Assembly (NCBI GenBank): GCA_036571765.1
Contig: BROE01000007.1
Coordinates: 5,018,142 to 5,082,141, forward strand
Length of the DNA stretch: 64,000 nucleotides
Source: Plecoglossus altivelis
Taxonomy: Eukaryota; Chordata; Actinopteri; Osmeriformes; Plecoglossidae
Reading direction: 5' to 3'
The notes beneath the pieces are model-generated. The model did no database searches. It had not been told where the DNA came from and worked only from the letters and a program-made list of their open reading frames with translations. How positions within the stretch are numbered: the first letter of the stretch is position 1; every line of letters starts with the position of its first letter. The translations under genes and the position numbers were made by a program. Below, in pieces: positions 39,676-53,077 of the stretch.

Positions 39676-42600
39676 CTCTCCCTGACTGGACCTGAGTCTG
39701 GGTCTGGCCCCCCACCACCTGTTTACTAGCTTAAAGGGAGGTAGTCCTCCTTCTTGGAGATGTCTTGTCAATATGTCTGGCTGGCCATGCCTGTGGAGGT
39801 CTGAAGGCACCATCGGTTCGATGCCTGTGTGGATCGGCCTCTGTACAGCAGGTGTACTCTGGCGCTTGGTAAGGCCCCTACCAAGGGGGGAGGGGAGGGG
39901 AGGGTGGGAGGGGAAGGGAGAGGGGGGGTGGACTAGGGCACAATGTCCCAAATCCTGCCTTTGTGCTCCCGTTGAGAAAACAAATGGGTGTTTTCATAAG
40001 CAATCCCTCCCTCTTTCCATCTAGTCATCCCTCCACCTCGCCTGAAGTGGTGGCTTTTTGACAACGTGTCTTACCTCTCCCTGTGTCTCTTCCTCGCTCT
40101 CTCTCCCTCCCTCCCTCTCTCCCTCCCCCTCTCTCTCTTTCTCTCTCTCTCCCTCTTTCCCCCCCTCTCTCTCCCTCTCTCTCATTCTCTCCCTTTCTCG
40201 GCCGGCCTCCCTCCCTCTCCTCTCATGTCTGTGTTGTTCTGTCTGCTTTGATTTGAGTCGCCATGCTTCTCTTCCCAATGGAGGTGTGGAGGCAGCGGTG
40301 GCTGGGGTCAGAGGTGAAACGCCCGCTGCCTCACCGCTGTACCCACTCTCTGGGCTTAATGCACACAGACTACCTCACACAGTCCCATGGGCAAACAGAC
40401 ACATGGTTCGTCAGCAGGCGGTCACAGGCACGCTTGCACCCCCGCGCACACGCTTGTGCACACAGATGCACACACACTCACTGCAACAAAGTAATTGTGA
40501 ACGATAAAGCACATTCAGGAAATAACAAAGGACCAGATAAAAAAGCACATTAACACTTATTCGCCCCTCACGCCCACACACCTCATTATTGAGGGAAGCA
40601 AAGTAGGATCGTTATCATGGGAGCTGTCAATCAAGGCCACCCCGAGGTGCAATGTAAATAAATAAAAAAGGCGAGCAGGCAGGCAGGAATTACAAATGGA
40701 GCCGGGACCAGCTCCAGTAGAGCTGAGGTGGAGGACCTGGCTGTCCTCAGCACCATCCTCTCAGGGAAGCCTTCCAGCACCTTCTACAGCACCGTCACAC
40801 AAGGTTAGAAGAGGGAGATGGGGGGGGGGGAGTGGAGAGAGAAAGGGAGAGACGGGGCGAGAGAGAGAGTTTGGGAACAAGAGAGCGAAGACATAAAGGT
40901 CGATTGAGAGAGAGAGAGAATGGCGACAGAAGTTAAAGGAAACATATGGAGGGCGATCGAGAGTGAAAGTGGAAGAGCGGGAGAGGAGGGAGGGAGCGGG
41001 CAAGGAGGCTGGCGAAAAAAGAGCGAGTGAGAGTTTTTAAGCTGCACGGGCGCTTTGAATCTTCCCGCATGACGCACAAATGCGCTGACTGACAGACTCT
41101 TAACACACAACCTTACTTTCACATCCCCGAAAAGCGCCTTCACACACAGCTCCAGCTCATATCAGATTTGTCCTAATTTCTCAGCTCCCTGACTTGATAA
41201 ATCCCAGCAGCATGCTGTATACCTGCTAAGCCATCATTACTACCTAGCTTTGACAGCTGCTCACAACACTGCCTAGAGAGTGAGGGAGAGACGGGGGGAG
41301 GGCAGTAAAATAAGGAAAAAAACACCAAACTGTGCACATATCACCTTGGAAACTAAAAGACCTCTTCTTCCAATTATGCAGTCAGCATTTCCGGTACCTG
41401 AGGCCGGGGTTGAGGCTGGGATTGAAGCTGAGGTGAGGCTGGGGCTGGCGCTAGGGCAGGGGCTGGGGCTGGGGCCAGGGTTAGGAAGCAGTCTGGGACT
41501 AAGGCTGAGGATAAGTCTGATGCTGGGTTTGGAGTGAGACTACAGCCAATAGTGGGACTGGACACCACATTGTCGGCGTGCATGTGTTCTAGACCCATAA
41601 TTCCAAACAAGCACTGACGATGTATATAGTAGGGCTCTTCTACACCATATAGGACAGATCTCAGGACTCACCAGGGACTTGTTGGAGTCCCAGGCACTTC
41701 TGGATCCTTCCACACCCCTACGGGAATCCATAATTCATTACCTGTGTCCGGACTGTCACCGCGCCAGAGAGGCACTATTAAATATTTACCACGGATCATA
41801 AGCTTCAGCCATTCATGCCCACAAGTGCTTTAGGTGGAGCGCTTTCAACCCCACTATGCTTGGGGAATCCCAAATGAGCTTGGAGATGTCTTCAAATCAA
41901 TCAGCCCTGGGCTGGAAGTCATCGCTCACAGAAAACCCTTGTACACATTGTTGTCTAAAGTGCAAGGAAAGCGAAGGATTCTGCTCGTAACTTTCAGAAC
42001 AGGTCTACAGGAAATAAGATATTCCTGTCCTATCTTAGAGAGCAAGTGTACAGTATAAATGAGGTATTCTTCTCCTATCTGATACGGTAGGCCAAAGGGG
42101 TTATGTGAGAAATTCCTGTAGCTTACAGGGGCAGGTCAACAAGAAAAATGAGTTTCCTGTCCTAACTTACCATTGCTCTCTGCGACTTGGCAATGAATCA
42201 TCTTGAGAATAATCCATTCCAGCGGTTGTGTGTGTGAATGTAAGCGTGCCGGTATGCACCCTGGTACAGGGGCTCCGTGAACTCGTATCACTCTATCCTG
42301 TTGGTGAACCATGACGGGGTTCTGCTTCCTGTTCCTGCATCCTCCTCTGGGGTTGCCACGGCGGCAGGAAACAAAGGGATGCGGAGGACGAGTGTGGAGG
42401 AGGAGAGGTGCAGAGAGGTCCGCCCCCCCCCCTTTGCTGTGCAGCCCACGGGGCTGCTATTTCAACCACGGAGGAGGGGGGATTTTTTTCTGAATGCAAA
42501 GAACCCTTTGCCCCTCAGTTTAAAACACTTCAAATACCCCCCATTATCCACAACAACACGTAATGGCCACTTACCGTGCGTCACGGTGGCTAGCACAGAC

Positions 42601-42687
42601 CTAACAAGTAGCCCGGTTGATTAACTGAAGTTGATATAGAGACAAGGAGAACCCACAGTTGTGCAGTTCATAGAATTGTCAAATCAG

Positions 42688-42718
<31 letters not shown>

Positions 42719-42901
42719 GCAAGTGTGTGTGTGACCTGTAGATGCTCCTCCAATGAGCTTAGTATTCCTCCAAGGAGCTGTAGGTGAACATGCATTAGTA
42801 TGCTGTGTCTGTAAGGAGAGGAAGAGAGAAGATGAGATGGAGGGAGAGGGAGGGAGCAGTGGGGATGAAGGGACTGAGAGTGCAGGGGGGGCTGAGGGGA
42901 G

Positions 42902-42946
<45 letters not shown>

Positions 42947-44366
42947 AGAGAGAGGGAGATGGAGAGAGCAGGAAGGGAGGTCGGGGTGCACCCATTCGGA
43001 ACATGCAATCCAGCTCCAAAATGTTGAACAGCCAGCGATAATAAGAAAAACATTGATTGTAAACACAGCAGGGGTGCGGAGGCTGGGAGGGAAGCTTGAA
43101 GTCTCGCCCCACTGCTTAGAACGAGGAGGCAAGGGGAGGAGCCAGAGGTGGACTTGATGAACACAACAAGACATGATCCTCAGAGGAGTAGCTGATAGAT
43201 GCTGGAAAGTCCACTGCAGCCAATTCATTATCATCTCACTGTACCCCAACACTTACTCCGAGATATTCTCCAGAGGAGAGAGAGTGCGTGCTGGAACAAT
43301 TTGCCGCTGGTAGTTGGGGGATAATGAGGTGTTCTTTATGCACAGTATTGGTTGGTGTATCCAGCAGTGCCATTTAGGTGGTGAGAGTGAGCGAATATTT
43401 CCATCATTTGTCCTGTGCATTGTTCAGTTCTTTCTTGAGGTCTGCATATTGTTGTGCACAGTCAACACGGTGCTTTCGCTCCTTTGTGTCACGAGGTGTG
43501 TGTGTGTGTGTGTGTGTGTGTGCACCCGCGTATGTTCATGAGGGTGTTTGCTTTGTGTGCATGCATGTTTCCTGGATGTACAGGTACATGTGTCTTTGAG
43601 TGTGTGCGTTTGCAAAGTGCCTAAGACTCTCCGTCCCTTGTCCCCTCAGTGCCATCACCCTGGACAACACGCTGGTCATCCTGTCCACGGTGGCCCCGGA
43701 TGCTGGCCGTTACTATGTCCAGGCTGTCAACGACAAAAATGGAGAAAACAAGACCAGCCAGCCCATTACCCTGGCTGTGGACAGTGAGTAGAAACACACA
43801 CACACATACACGCACACACAGTAGGGGGCCTCTACACCACAGCCCTGGTGGAAGCACACACCACACACACATATACACCCACACACACACACACACGCAC
43901 TCTATGAGGACTTACAGTGCTTATGGGCAGCTGGAGTACCGGCTTGATTATCGATGTGTGTGTGCACATGGTCTCTGGGTGGGTATCTGTATGCAGCAGA
44001 TTGGCCCCCCGCTGAGACCCCTGACTGCGTTTCCCATGAGCCTCTTGGGGACCAGCAGGGCTGGGTTGATCCGAGGTCATACTGTGAAAGGTAGATGGCA
44101 GAGAGTCTCCACTGAAACGTACACTAATTATGACCGGGACATCTACGCTGGTGTCAATCAAGATGCAGGCAACAACTTCCTCCAGAAATGAACTTTTGTC
44201 TGTTTATTTGAGTGTGTGCGTGTGTGATGACCCAGGGGGTATGCCAAAGCTGTCATGCCAGCCCCAGGCATGCTGGCAGGATATGTTGGGATTGACAGAT
44301 TAGTGTGTTTATCATCAACATGACACATCCCAAACAGCACACACTCTGCACTGGCTGTCTGGCTCT

Positions 44367-44420
<54 letters not shown>

Positions 44421-47400
44421 CTCTCTCACACACTCCTTGTCTTTTTTCAACACCCATGTTGTTCTAGCAAGGTTTCCATCTCTCTAGCCCCGCTGTGTTG
44501 TCTTGTAGTGTGCTCCTCTCTGCTGTTAGAAACACATAGGTACATTGCTGTTAGAAACACATATGTACACTGCTGTTGGAAACACATATGTACACTGCTG
44601 TCAGAAACACATATGTACACTGCTGTTAGAAACACATATGTACACTGCTGTTAGAAACATATATGTACACTGCTGTCAGAAACACATATGTACACTGCTG
44701 TCAGAAACACATATGTACACTGCTGTCAGAAACACATATGTACACTGCTGTTAGAAACACATATGTACACTGCTGTCAGAAACATATATGTACACTGCTG
44801 TTAGAAACACATATGTACACTGCTGTCAGAAACACATATGTACACTGCTGTTAGAAACACATATATACACTGCTGTCAGGTCCTATATCTCACATGACTG
44901 CACTCATACAAACACACCCACCCACATGCACACACCTACACACAAATACACATTCATTCGGTTCACCGACTGAACAGATGTAATAGCACCCTGTCCGACA
45001 GATGAACCTTAGAGCTGACTCATCGCTTCCTAACACTCCCCGGCTATTCAGTATAGTACTGACCATGAACATTACACACCCCCTATCTCTCTTTCTAGAT
45101 AGGTTACCAATTACACAGCACACACAGATCCCCGTTGAATCCTAGTGTGTGTGTGTGTGTGTGTTCTCAGATGTGGGGGGTCCAGCAGACCCCATCGCCC
45201 CCACCATCATCATCCCTCCCAGGAACACCAGCGTGGTGACCGGCACATCCGAGGCTACAATGGAGTGTGTGGCCAACGCCAGGTAACGCCCCCCACCCCC
45301 TCCCCTACACACCCCCACCCTCACCCCAACCCCCCCCCGCACACCGCCTCCCATCGTCCCCACAGACCCACGCAGCGACAGGGCGGCGGAGCAGTCACGT
45401 GTCCCCATGTCCCCTGTCTGTCTGTGTTGTCCCCCAGACCCCTGATCAAGCTGAGCATCACCTGGAGGAAGAACGGGGTCCTGGTCACCAGCGGTCTGAG
45501 CGACCACAACCGGCGACTGACCGTGCTGAGCCCGGTGGTGGGCGACTCTGGCTTCTACGAGTGCGAGGCTCTGCTCCGCAGCAGCAGCGTGCCTTCAGTC
45601 AGTGCTGGAGCCTACCTCCATGTACAAGGTCATTATGAGCCCCTAACCTGGTGCAGGACAACCAGAACCAGGCCAATAAGATAATGTGAGAGTGATTGGA
45701 ATGGTCGTTGAAAACCTATTATTTTATAACAACTCCCTCTCCTCCCTCTCCTCTCTCTGCTCCCTCTCTCTCTCTCTCTCTCTTTCTCTCCATGTCCGTC
45801 TCTCAGAGCCTCCCCAGTTTATAAAGGAGCCAGACAAACACATTACGGCTGAGATGGAGAAGGTGGTAGACATTCCTTGTCAAGCACGAGGTGAGAGTGT
45901 GTGTGTGTGTGTGTGTGCGTGTGGTATGAGTGTGTTTGCCTGTGCATGTGACCACCTGCATCAGAAGGTCTGTCGGCTGGTGAAAACATCTCCCCAGTAC
46001 TCCATCCATTCTTTAGTAGATGGAGAGTCCAACATCTGCCTTGTTTTCCCACATCCTCCTGTCGGTTGTTATAGACGCTCTTGACTGGCAGTCAATGATG
46101 TCTTGTGGACTGCTGTTCTGAGAAAAGAAACAAAGACTATGGAACCATATCTTGCACCCAGATCAATTGACCGTGTACTGTACGCCGACACATGTATGAT
46201 TCCTATGTTGCACCCGACGCACAGTGGACTTTTCCGGCTTCAGAAGGATGTCGGTAAATTAGGGAATGAACTTGCGCTCCAGGGGGAGGTTCAGCGATAA
46301 ATGGAGGCGTGTTTCGGCGCAAACGTTCCATGTTGCTGTTTAGCAGTTTCAGAAAACAATTTCGCCACTGACCAGGAGAAGGGTGGTTAAAAGTCAGTGG
46401 CACGTTGCTCAAATTGTATTTTGAAAACATAATTACAAGGAAAAATATGACCAAACGAGGAAAATCATTGCGGTGTCGATGAACATGTGAAAAAGGCCAG
46501 CGTAAATCTAGCGTAAACATTTCCCAATTTACAGTTTTTCCTGTTGCTTACGCACGTTTAGCAGAATTTGGCTCATTATGTCAAAACTACACACAAGCCA
46601 ATCATACTTAGCACGTGGATTTTACTGTTAGAACTCACATATGCCAGAATTAAACACCACAGTCAAAACGTCACACTCCTTTCTAAAAATGAAATCCTTG
46701 CCATAAAAACATAGATGCAAGCACCTTTTGAATCACAAATCATCCAACTACGAGCATAAGAAAAGAAAGCATACATTGGATGCATTGCTGTTGAGGAAAA
46801 AAACATATACTTTTTTTGTTAGTGTATACCGTGTAGAAACTAAGGTTAGGGTATACTCTGTCAGCCTCCCTCATGGACAGGCCATGATCAAATGGCCCAC
46901 CAGAGTAGCCCTGATGTCATCTGATACACATCTCCACACTGGTCCTCGTGCAAGTGTTTGTGGTGTGTATTTAAGTGCCTACAATTGCCAGATGAGTTTT
47001 GCATTTGTGCAAGTGAGTGTTTTTCCAATGAAATGAGATGACTTAATAATAGATAACAAAGTGTCTTATGTCAGAAAATGTGTGTTTCGTAATAGGTTTG
47101 TTACAGAATTGCAACAATGTGCAAATGTGACAATGTGTTGGTTGCACTGTGTTTATTCTATGCCACAAAAAGTAAAGGGAAGAAATCGAGGCTTCGGTCT
47201 AAGCATTTGGTTTTAGTGTTTAAACAATGGGCAAAAACTGTATTCAGGCTAACAGCTTTTCTACCATCCCCATACAATGTATCTTCTCTGTCTGTCACTA
47301 CCCTGACGAGAACATTGGTCTATGATTGTGAACACCTCCTGTCGTGAGCGCGTCTGGCAAATCCGCCGTTATGATAGCAATCTACCATGGAACAAGCGCT

Positions 47401-48468
47401 CCTGCTTTTAAAGGGAATGTGAGCTGACGCGCTGATTGGTTCATTGCACGTTACGCCCAAACCGCACACACGACTAATACATCTACATCGGACCAACCTT
47501 TTTTCGATTCGCGCCAGGCGCAAGAGTAATTTATTCCGCCGTTATAATAGCAACAGCGCCCGAGTCCCGCCTACAAAGTTACTTGCGCTTGGCGCTTGGC
47601 GCTTGCATTTCAGATTGTGTAAATACGACCATATGTCTCTTTTATTTTCAAATCCAATGATATCTCTCTCCCTCCTGACTTTATACTTAACGGACAACCT
47701 ATAGTTTATTCGTGTATTTATTTACTTTCGTAATCTGATTTTAGACAGCATTAACATGTAGCGTTTGTCACAATGCGTACGTGCCTTGACTGTAAACTCC
47801 GCCCCTTTCCCTTAACCCCACCCTCCAGGAGTCCCCCAGCCAGACATCGTGTGGTACAAGGATGCCGTTCCCATCAACCCTGTCAGAACCCCCCGGTACA
47901 GAGTCCTGGTGGGGGGCAGCCTGCAGGTCAACGGCCTTCTGCCCGACGACACCGGAATGTTCCAGTGCTTCGCCCGGAACCTGGCTGGAGAGGTGCAGAC
48001 CAACACCTACCTGGCCGTGACCAGTAAGTGTTCTGGACCCAAACCCCCAGTGCTGTTGCTGCGGGTCTCGTTCTATCGAGAGAAGCTCACGTCCAATCGC
48101 ATCATCTACACACTCCGTTTGTTTTCTTGAACCGGTGTCTTTCACTTTCCGTCTCTCCCATTCTTTTTGCCTTTCTTCGCCACTGTCTTCCTTTCCTGTC
48201 TTCTGTCACTGACATACTCTGTCAGTCTACAAGGCTATGATTTATAGCCTGCTGGGAGCCAGGAGACCGGTTTCATTGCCACCTCCCCCTTCTCTCATCT
48301 CCTGCTTTCTTCCTTTCTTTTCTTCTCTCATCTTCTCTCCTCTACCCTCCCCTACCCTCTCCTCCTATCCTCTATTCTCTTCTCCTCTACTCTTCCCTCT
48401 GTTCCTCTCTCGTCCCCCAGCCTCACCCAACATCTTTTCTTTCCTTTGCCACTCATTTCTACACTTCT

Positions 48469-48524
<56 letters not shown>

Positions 48525-50187
48525 ATGTCTCTCGCTCTCTCGCAGAGCATTTAGGGTAAAGAGGCCGCAGCCGGCTTTGCCTCCGAGGTGACAGTTGCGC
48601 TAATCCTCACAGCATTACGGCTACAAAGCTTCCGCTAAACAGGCAGCCAGAGCGAGAGGCGGTTTGACTCCTGACGGGAGCTGAGGTGAACGTGGAGAGA
48701 AGGAGAAGCCTCGCTCCCTCCCCGGCCAGCGAACTGCTGGCCCGCGTGATGGACTGCGGAGTTCTGCACACCGTCAATATGTTCTCTGTCATGAACACTA
48801 TCTCATCAGTCTGTGTGTGTGTGTGTGTGTGTCTGTGTGTGTGTGTATGTCTGTGTGTGTGTGTGTGCGTGTGTGTGTGTGTGTCCCCTCAGGCATCGCC
48901 CCCAACATCACAGCGGGGCCAGCAGACAGCACCGTGATTGACGGCATGTCAGTCATCCTGCACTGTGAGACCTCCGGTGCCCCCAGACCAGCGATCACCT
49001 GGCAGAAAGGTCAATCTCACACACGCACACGCACACACACATAAACAGCATGGCATTCGCCGCGCTGCATATCAATGCATCGATTGGCATTCTAAACACA
49101 TGCGGTATGCTGTGTGAACAGACTTTGTTAACAGTGTGCCTGTGGTGGTGTCCGGTGTGTGTGTGTCCAGGTGAGCGTGTACTGGCCAGCGGCTCGGTCC
49201 AGCTCCCCAGGTTTACTCTGCTGGAGTCTGGCAGCCTGCTCATCTCACCCTCCCACATCTCAGACGCGGGCACCTACACCTGCATGGCCAGCAACTCCAG
49301 AGGAATCGATGAGGCTGCTGCCGACCTGGTGGTCTGGGGTGAGTGTGTGTGTGTGTGTGTTTACATCATGTGCACTGTAAATAGGTTGATGTGTGTGGGG
49401 GTGTTTGCGGGTTCAATGGGTGCGTGTGATGTATGCGCCGGTGTTTGTGTACAGTATCTGTGTGTGGTGTGTATGCAGCATGTGTATGGATAGATGTGTG
49501 CGTGGGTTTGTATATGTGTGTAATGCACAGGGGTCAACGTTTGCTTATGTGTGTATGATATTGTCAGTATGCCAAACAATCTTCTGGCAAATATTTTTGC
49601 TGGGTTTGAATAGCCTCAGGTAGCTTGGCAGTGTGGAGCAGACAGCTGTATCTGCTAGCTTTATTTACTTAGGACAAATTTCATCCATTTGGATTCCTTG
49701 TTTGGGTGAAACACATGAGTACAAATCACCAGACTGTTTGGTGTGTCCCATCTCTGTGGCCCACAGCCCGCACCCGCATCACCAGCCCCCCTCAGGACCA
49801 GAGTGTCATCAAGGGAACCAAGGCAACGCTGACTTGTGGAGTGACCCATGACCCCAGTGTCACCATCAGGTACGACTCACACTCACACACACATACAATT
49901 CACCCAAACATACTGCAAATATATTTTCTTTGAGTTTTCTTAGTAACGCTTGGTCTCCGAACATTGTTTGGTTCAACACAAGGATGCCCCCCTCTCCCCC
50001 CCTTCCTACATCCCCACCTGGTCTGACCCAGACCGGCCCCACCAGTCCTCCCTCCCAGCCTCCATGCTGACTGCTCTGAGTCAGGAAATTGGCATTTGAA
50101 GTCACCAGTCCATTTCAAAAGACCATTCTGCCACTTTCAGAGCTGATGACAGCCTCAGCGTGAGCGAGTGTCTGTGTGTATGTGTAT

Positions 50188-50231
<44 letters not shown>

Positions 50232-50822
50232 TCTTGTTCCTGTGTGCTGCTCATTTGAGAGGTGTTTCTGGACCGACTCTGACAGAAGTCTTCTGTCCAG
50301 CCTTGCCAAATGACTCGCTCGCGGACACACCTGTTATGAAAGGTGTTACATGTCCATGCACCATGTCCGCTGAACACATCACGTTGGAGCAGGTGAAGAT
50401 GATGCAGGCCCGCAGCATCTGTCGCAGATGAACAGAGTCTGTCTGTCGCACCTTCTGGGTGTGACTGAGCGAGTTTCACGGTCCCTTGCCCCTGGCCCAA
50501 AAGTCTTCCCGAGTGTTGAAAAAAGTGTTGTAAAGGTCACCGTTTGTCTGCGTTGTCCAGGTATGTGTGGGAGAAGGAGGGCACTGTCATCAACGCTCAG
50601 TCCATCCCTCGAATCCGGCTGGAGACCGATGGCACCTTGCACATCTCCCAGACCTGGTCCGGAGACATCGGTACCTACACCTGCAGAGTGACCTCGGTGG
50701 GGGGGAACGACTCCCGCAGCGCCCACCTGCGGGTCAGGTACGTCGCATCACTCCTCCTCTTCCTCACCACCTCGTCTCCTGTCCCTTCTGTCAGTCTGAA
50801 AGAAGGCCTGTCTATTTGTGAC

Positions 50823-50872
<50 letters not shown>

Positions 50873-53029
50873 TGTGTGCGTCGGTATCTGTCGCAGACAT
50901 GCTCATGCACTCACTCGTTCTCCCTATTTTTGTTTCTCGCATGCTGTTTTTCCTCCCCTCTGTTTCTGTCACTCTGTCCCTATCCCTCTCTCTTTTCTTT
51001 ATTTCAGACTCTTTCGTTTTGTCTCTCCCTCCTTCCCTCTCTCTGTCTGTCTCTGTCTGTCTCTCTCTGGAGTGTTCAGGGTGATATCCTCACCTATCTC
51101 CACACCTCCGCTGTCAGCGTCACTGATTCATTTTCACTAGGGTGTCACATGCGTTCCCTCCCATTCTGTCTGATCATTCTCACCCTGGGAGCTTTGGCAG
51201 AAGGCCCCCCGGGTACCTCTCTCACTCAGTGACTCACCTGCCATCCCCCCTGCCTCTCCCCTGGTCCGCCCCGCCTCTCTTTTCATATCCTACCATCTCT
51301 TCCACAAGCCACTAGGATCTTACTGATGGATGGACGGACTGACTAACAGATTGGCTGGCTGATTGGCTGGCTGTGCGTCTGGCTGTCTGACTTATCGTCT
51401 AACTGGCCTGTCTGATTAACCGTGTGACTGGCTCACTGACCGCTCGCCCGTCCACCTGTCTGTCTGACCCTGTCTCTGCCCTGTCCCTCGGTCCTCCAGG
51501 CAGCTTCCTCACGCACCAGAGAACCCTACAGCCAGGCTGAGCTCCACTGAGAAGAGGGCTATCAACCTGACCTGGGCCCAGCCCTTCGACGGCAACAGCC
51601 CTCTCATACGTTACATCTTGGAGGTCTCCGAGAACAGTGAGTAGCTGCTGCGTGTGTCCGTGAGTGTGTGTGTGTGTGGCACGAGAGGCAAGGTGAATGA
51701 GAGAAGCAAGGTGAATCTCTCTCTAACTCCCTCAAACTTGCTCTCCCGCTCCCTCTCAATCTTCCGCCCACCCTCTCTATCTCTCCCTCCTTTCATCCCT
51801 CACCTTTTCTTTCTCTCTCTTTCCATATCTCTCTCCCTCCCGCTGTCTCTGTCCCAGACGCTCCCTGGGCTATTCTGCTGGCGTACATCGACCCCGAGTC
51901 CACAGCTGTGACGGTCAGTGGTCTCATCCCGGCGCGCTCCTACCAGTTCCGCCTGTGTGCCGTCAACGACGTGGGCAAGGGCCAGTTCAGCAAGGAGACG
52001 GAACGGTACGACCAGCAACGCCCCCCCTCCATGATCCTACACCCTACCCTTTACAGGCCCGACCAACCAGTGTCTCTCATAGCCGAGCCACAGTGCAGTT
52101 TGGCAAGGTGGCGTTTTACATCAGCCCAGCCCAGTCTGACCTCAAAGCAAATCCTTGGTCTCCTTGACAACTGGTGTGCGATCTGTAGTCCAATTGCGAA
52201 TGTCTGAAGTGTGTTTATCTGCATGTAGGATCAGGAGAGAACACTTGTGAACAGGTACGCGAGCATACACAACACTTACAGCCTCAAACAAGGGTCTGTG
52301 TGTCTGGATAGTTACTTCCTCAGGCCATCCCTCAACACTGGCCCTCCCCTCCCTGCCTTGCCACGGCGGCTCATCCTGTCAGCCCCCGCTACCCCAGGGG
52401 AGCTGCAGGGGTTGAGGGAGGAGCAGGGTTGGGTGGGGAGGGGGCGTAGGGGGTTGGACCCCCGTCTTTCTCTCCGCAGGGGATCCACAGCCAGGCACTT
52501 TTATGCCTGGTTTTGATCCTAAATGGCAGTCATTCAACCCCCCCTCCCACACACACACACACACACATACACAAACATCCCTTCTACCCCCACAAACACC
52601 CATCCTCCAATCCACCTTTATCCCCAACCACTCACCCTTCAACCAACAGCCCACCAGTTTTCCCCAGCGCATCATCTGTCGTGACTTCCAGGTCTTCTGA
52701 CAGGATAAGAATATAGGGGCTGATCTGCTTGAATTGATTTGAGAGGCTCAGTGCAGCTGGGTGCTGGTAGTCCTTCCCCACATACCCTGTATTACCGGAC
52801 GACAGGTATGATTCGAACGTTATGGAGAAGCCTCATGCTGACTACCCGATTCAAACAAGACAGGCAAAACACACTCAGACAGGCTGAGAGCGAGAGATAG
52901 GGAGAGAGAACGAGAGAGAGGATGGAAAGAGAGAGAGCGATAGAAAGAGAGGGAAGCATAAAGAGAAACGGAGAGTGAGGGAGAAATTTACAAAGAGAGA
53001 AAGAAAGAGAGGGAAATACAAAGGGAAAC

Positions 53030-53077
<48 letters not shown>

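Larger units (their letters stand above)
36301..43649 (+). other. sdk2 intron 4
   Basis: This 7.3-kb intron splits Ig2. It contains homopolymer runs of G (38132-38151) and C (38901-38919), a CCT-rich tract near 39640, a CT tract at 40080-40210 and a GA tract near 42910. An AT-richer plain stretch at 39050-39240 has several TAAT cores. No gene is seen. Confidence 0.85.
43784..45170 (+). other. sdk2 intron 5
   Basis: This 1.4-kb intron between Ig2 and Ig3 consists largely of CA repeats (43794-43900 and 44367-44418) and a 25-bp minisatellite (44521-44878). No coding signal is seen. Confidence 0.85.
48024..48892 (+). other. sdk2 intron 9
   Basis: This 0.87-kb intron between Ig4 and Ig5 has a pyrimidine-rich half (48270-48540), including a CT microsatellite at 48475-48522, and a GT repeat running up to the exon 10 acceptor. 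No gene is seen. Confidence 0.85.

Noticed and set aside
42293..42624. Overlapping frames around a GC-rich segment in intron 4
   Set aside because: Reading frames are open in several phases only because of composition. No homology or conserved motif was recognised.
44521..44878. Repeated frame reading MYTAVRNTYVHCC as a possible repeat protein
   Set aside because: It is the 25-bp minisatellite. The period is not a multiple of three, so the peptide only recurs every three units and has no exon borders.
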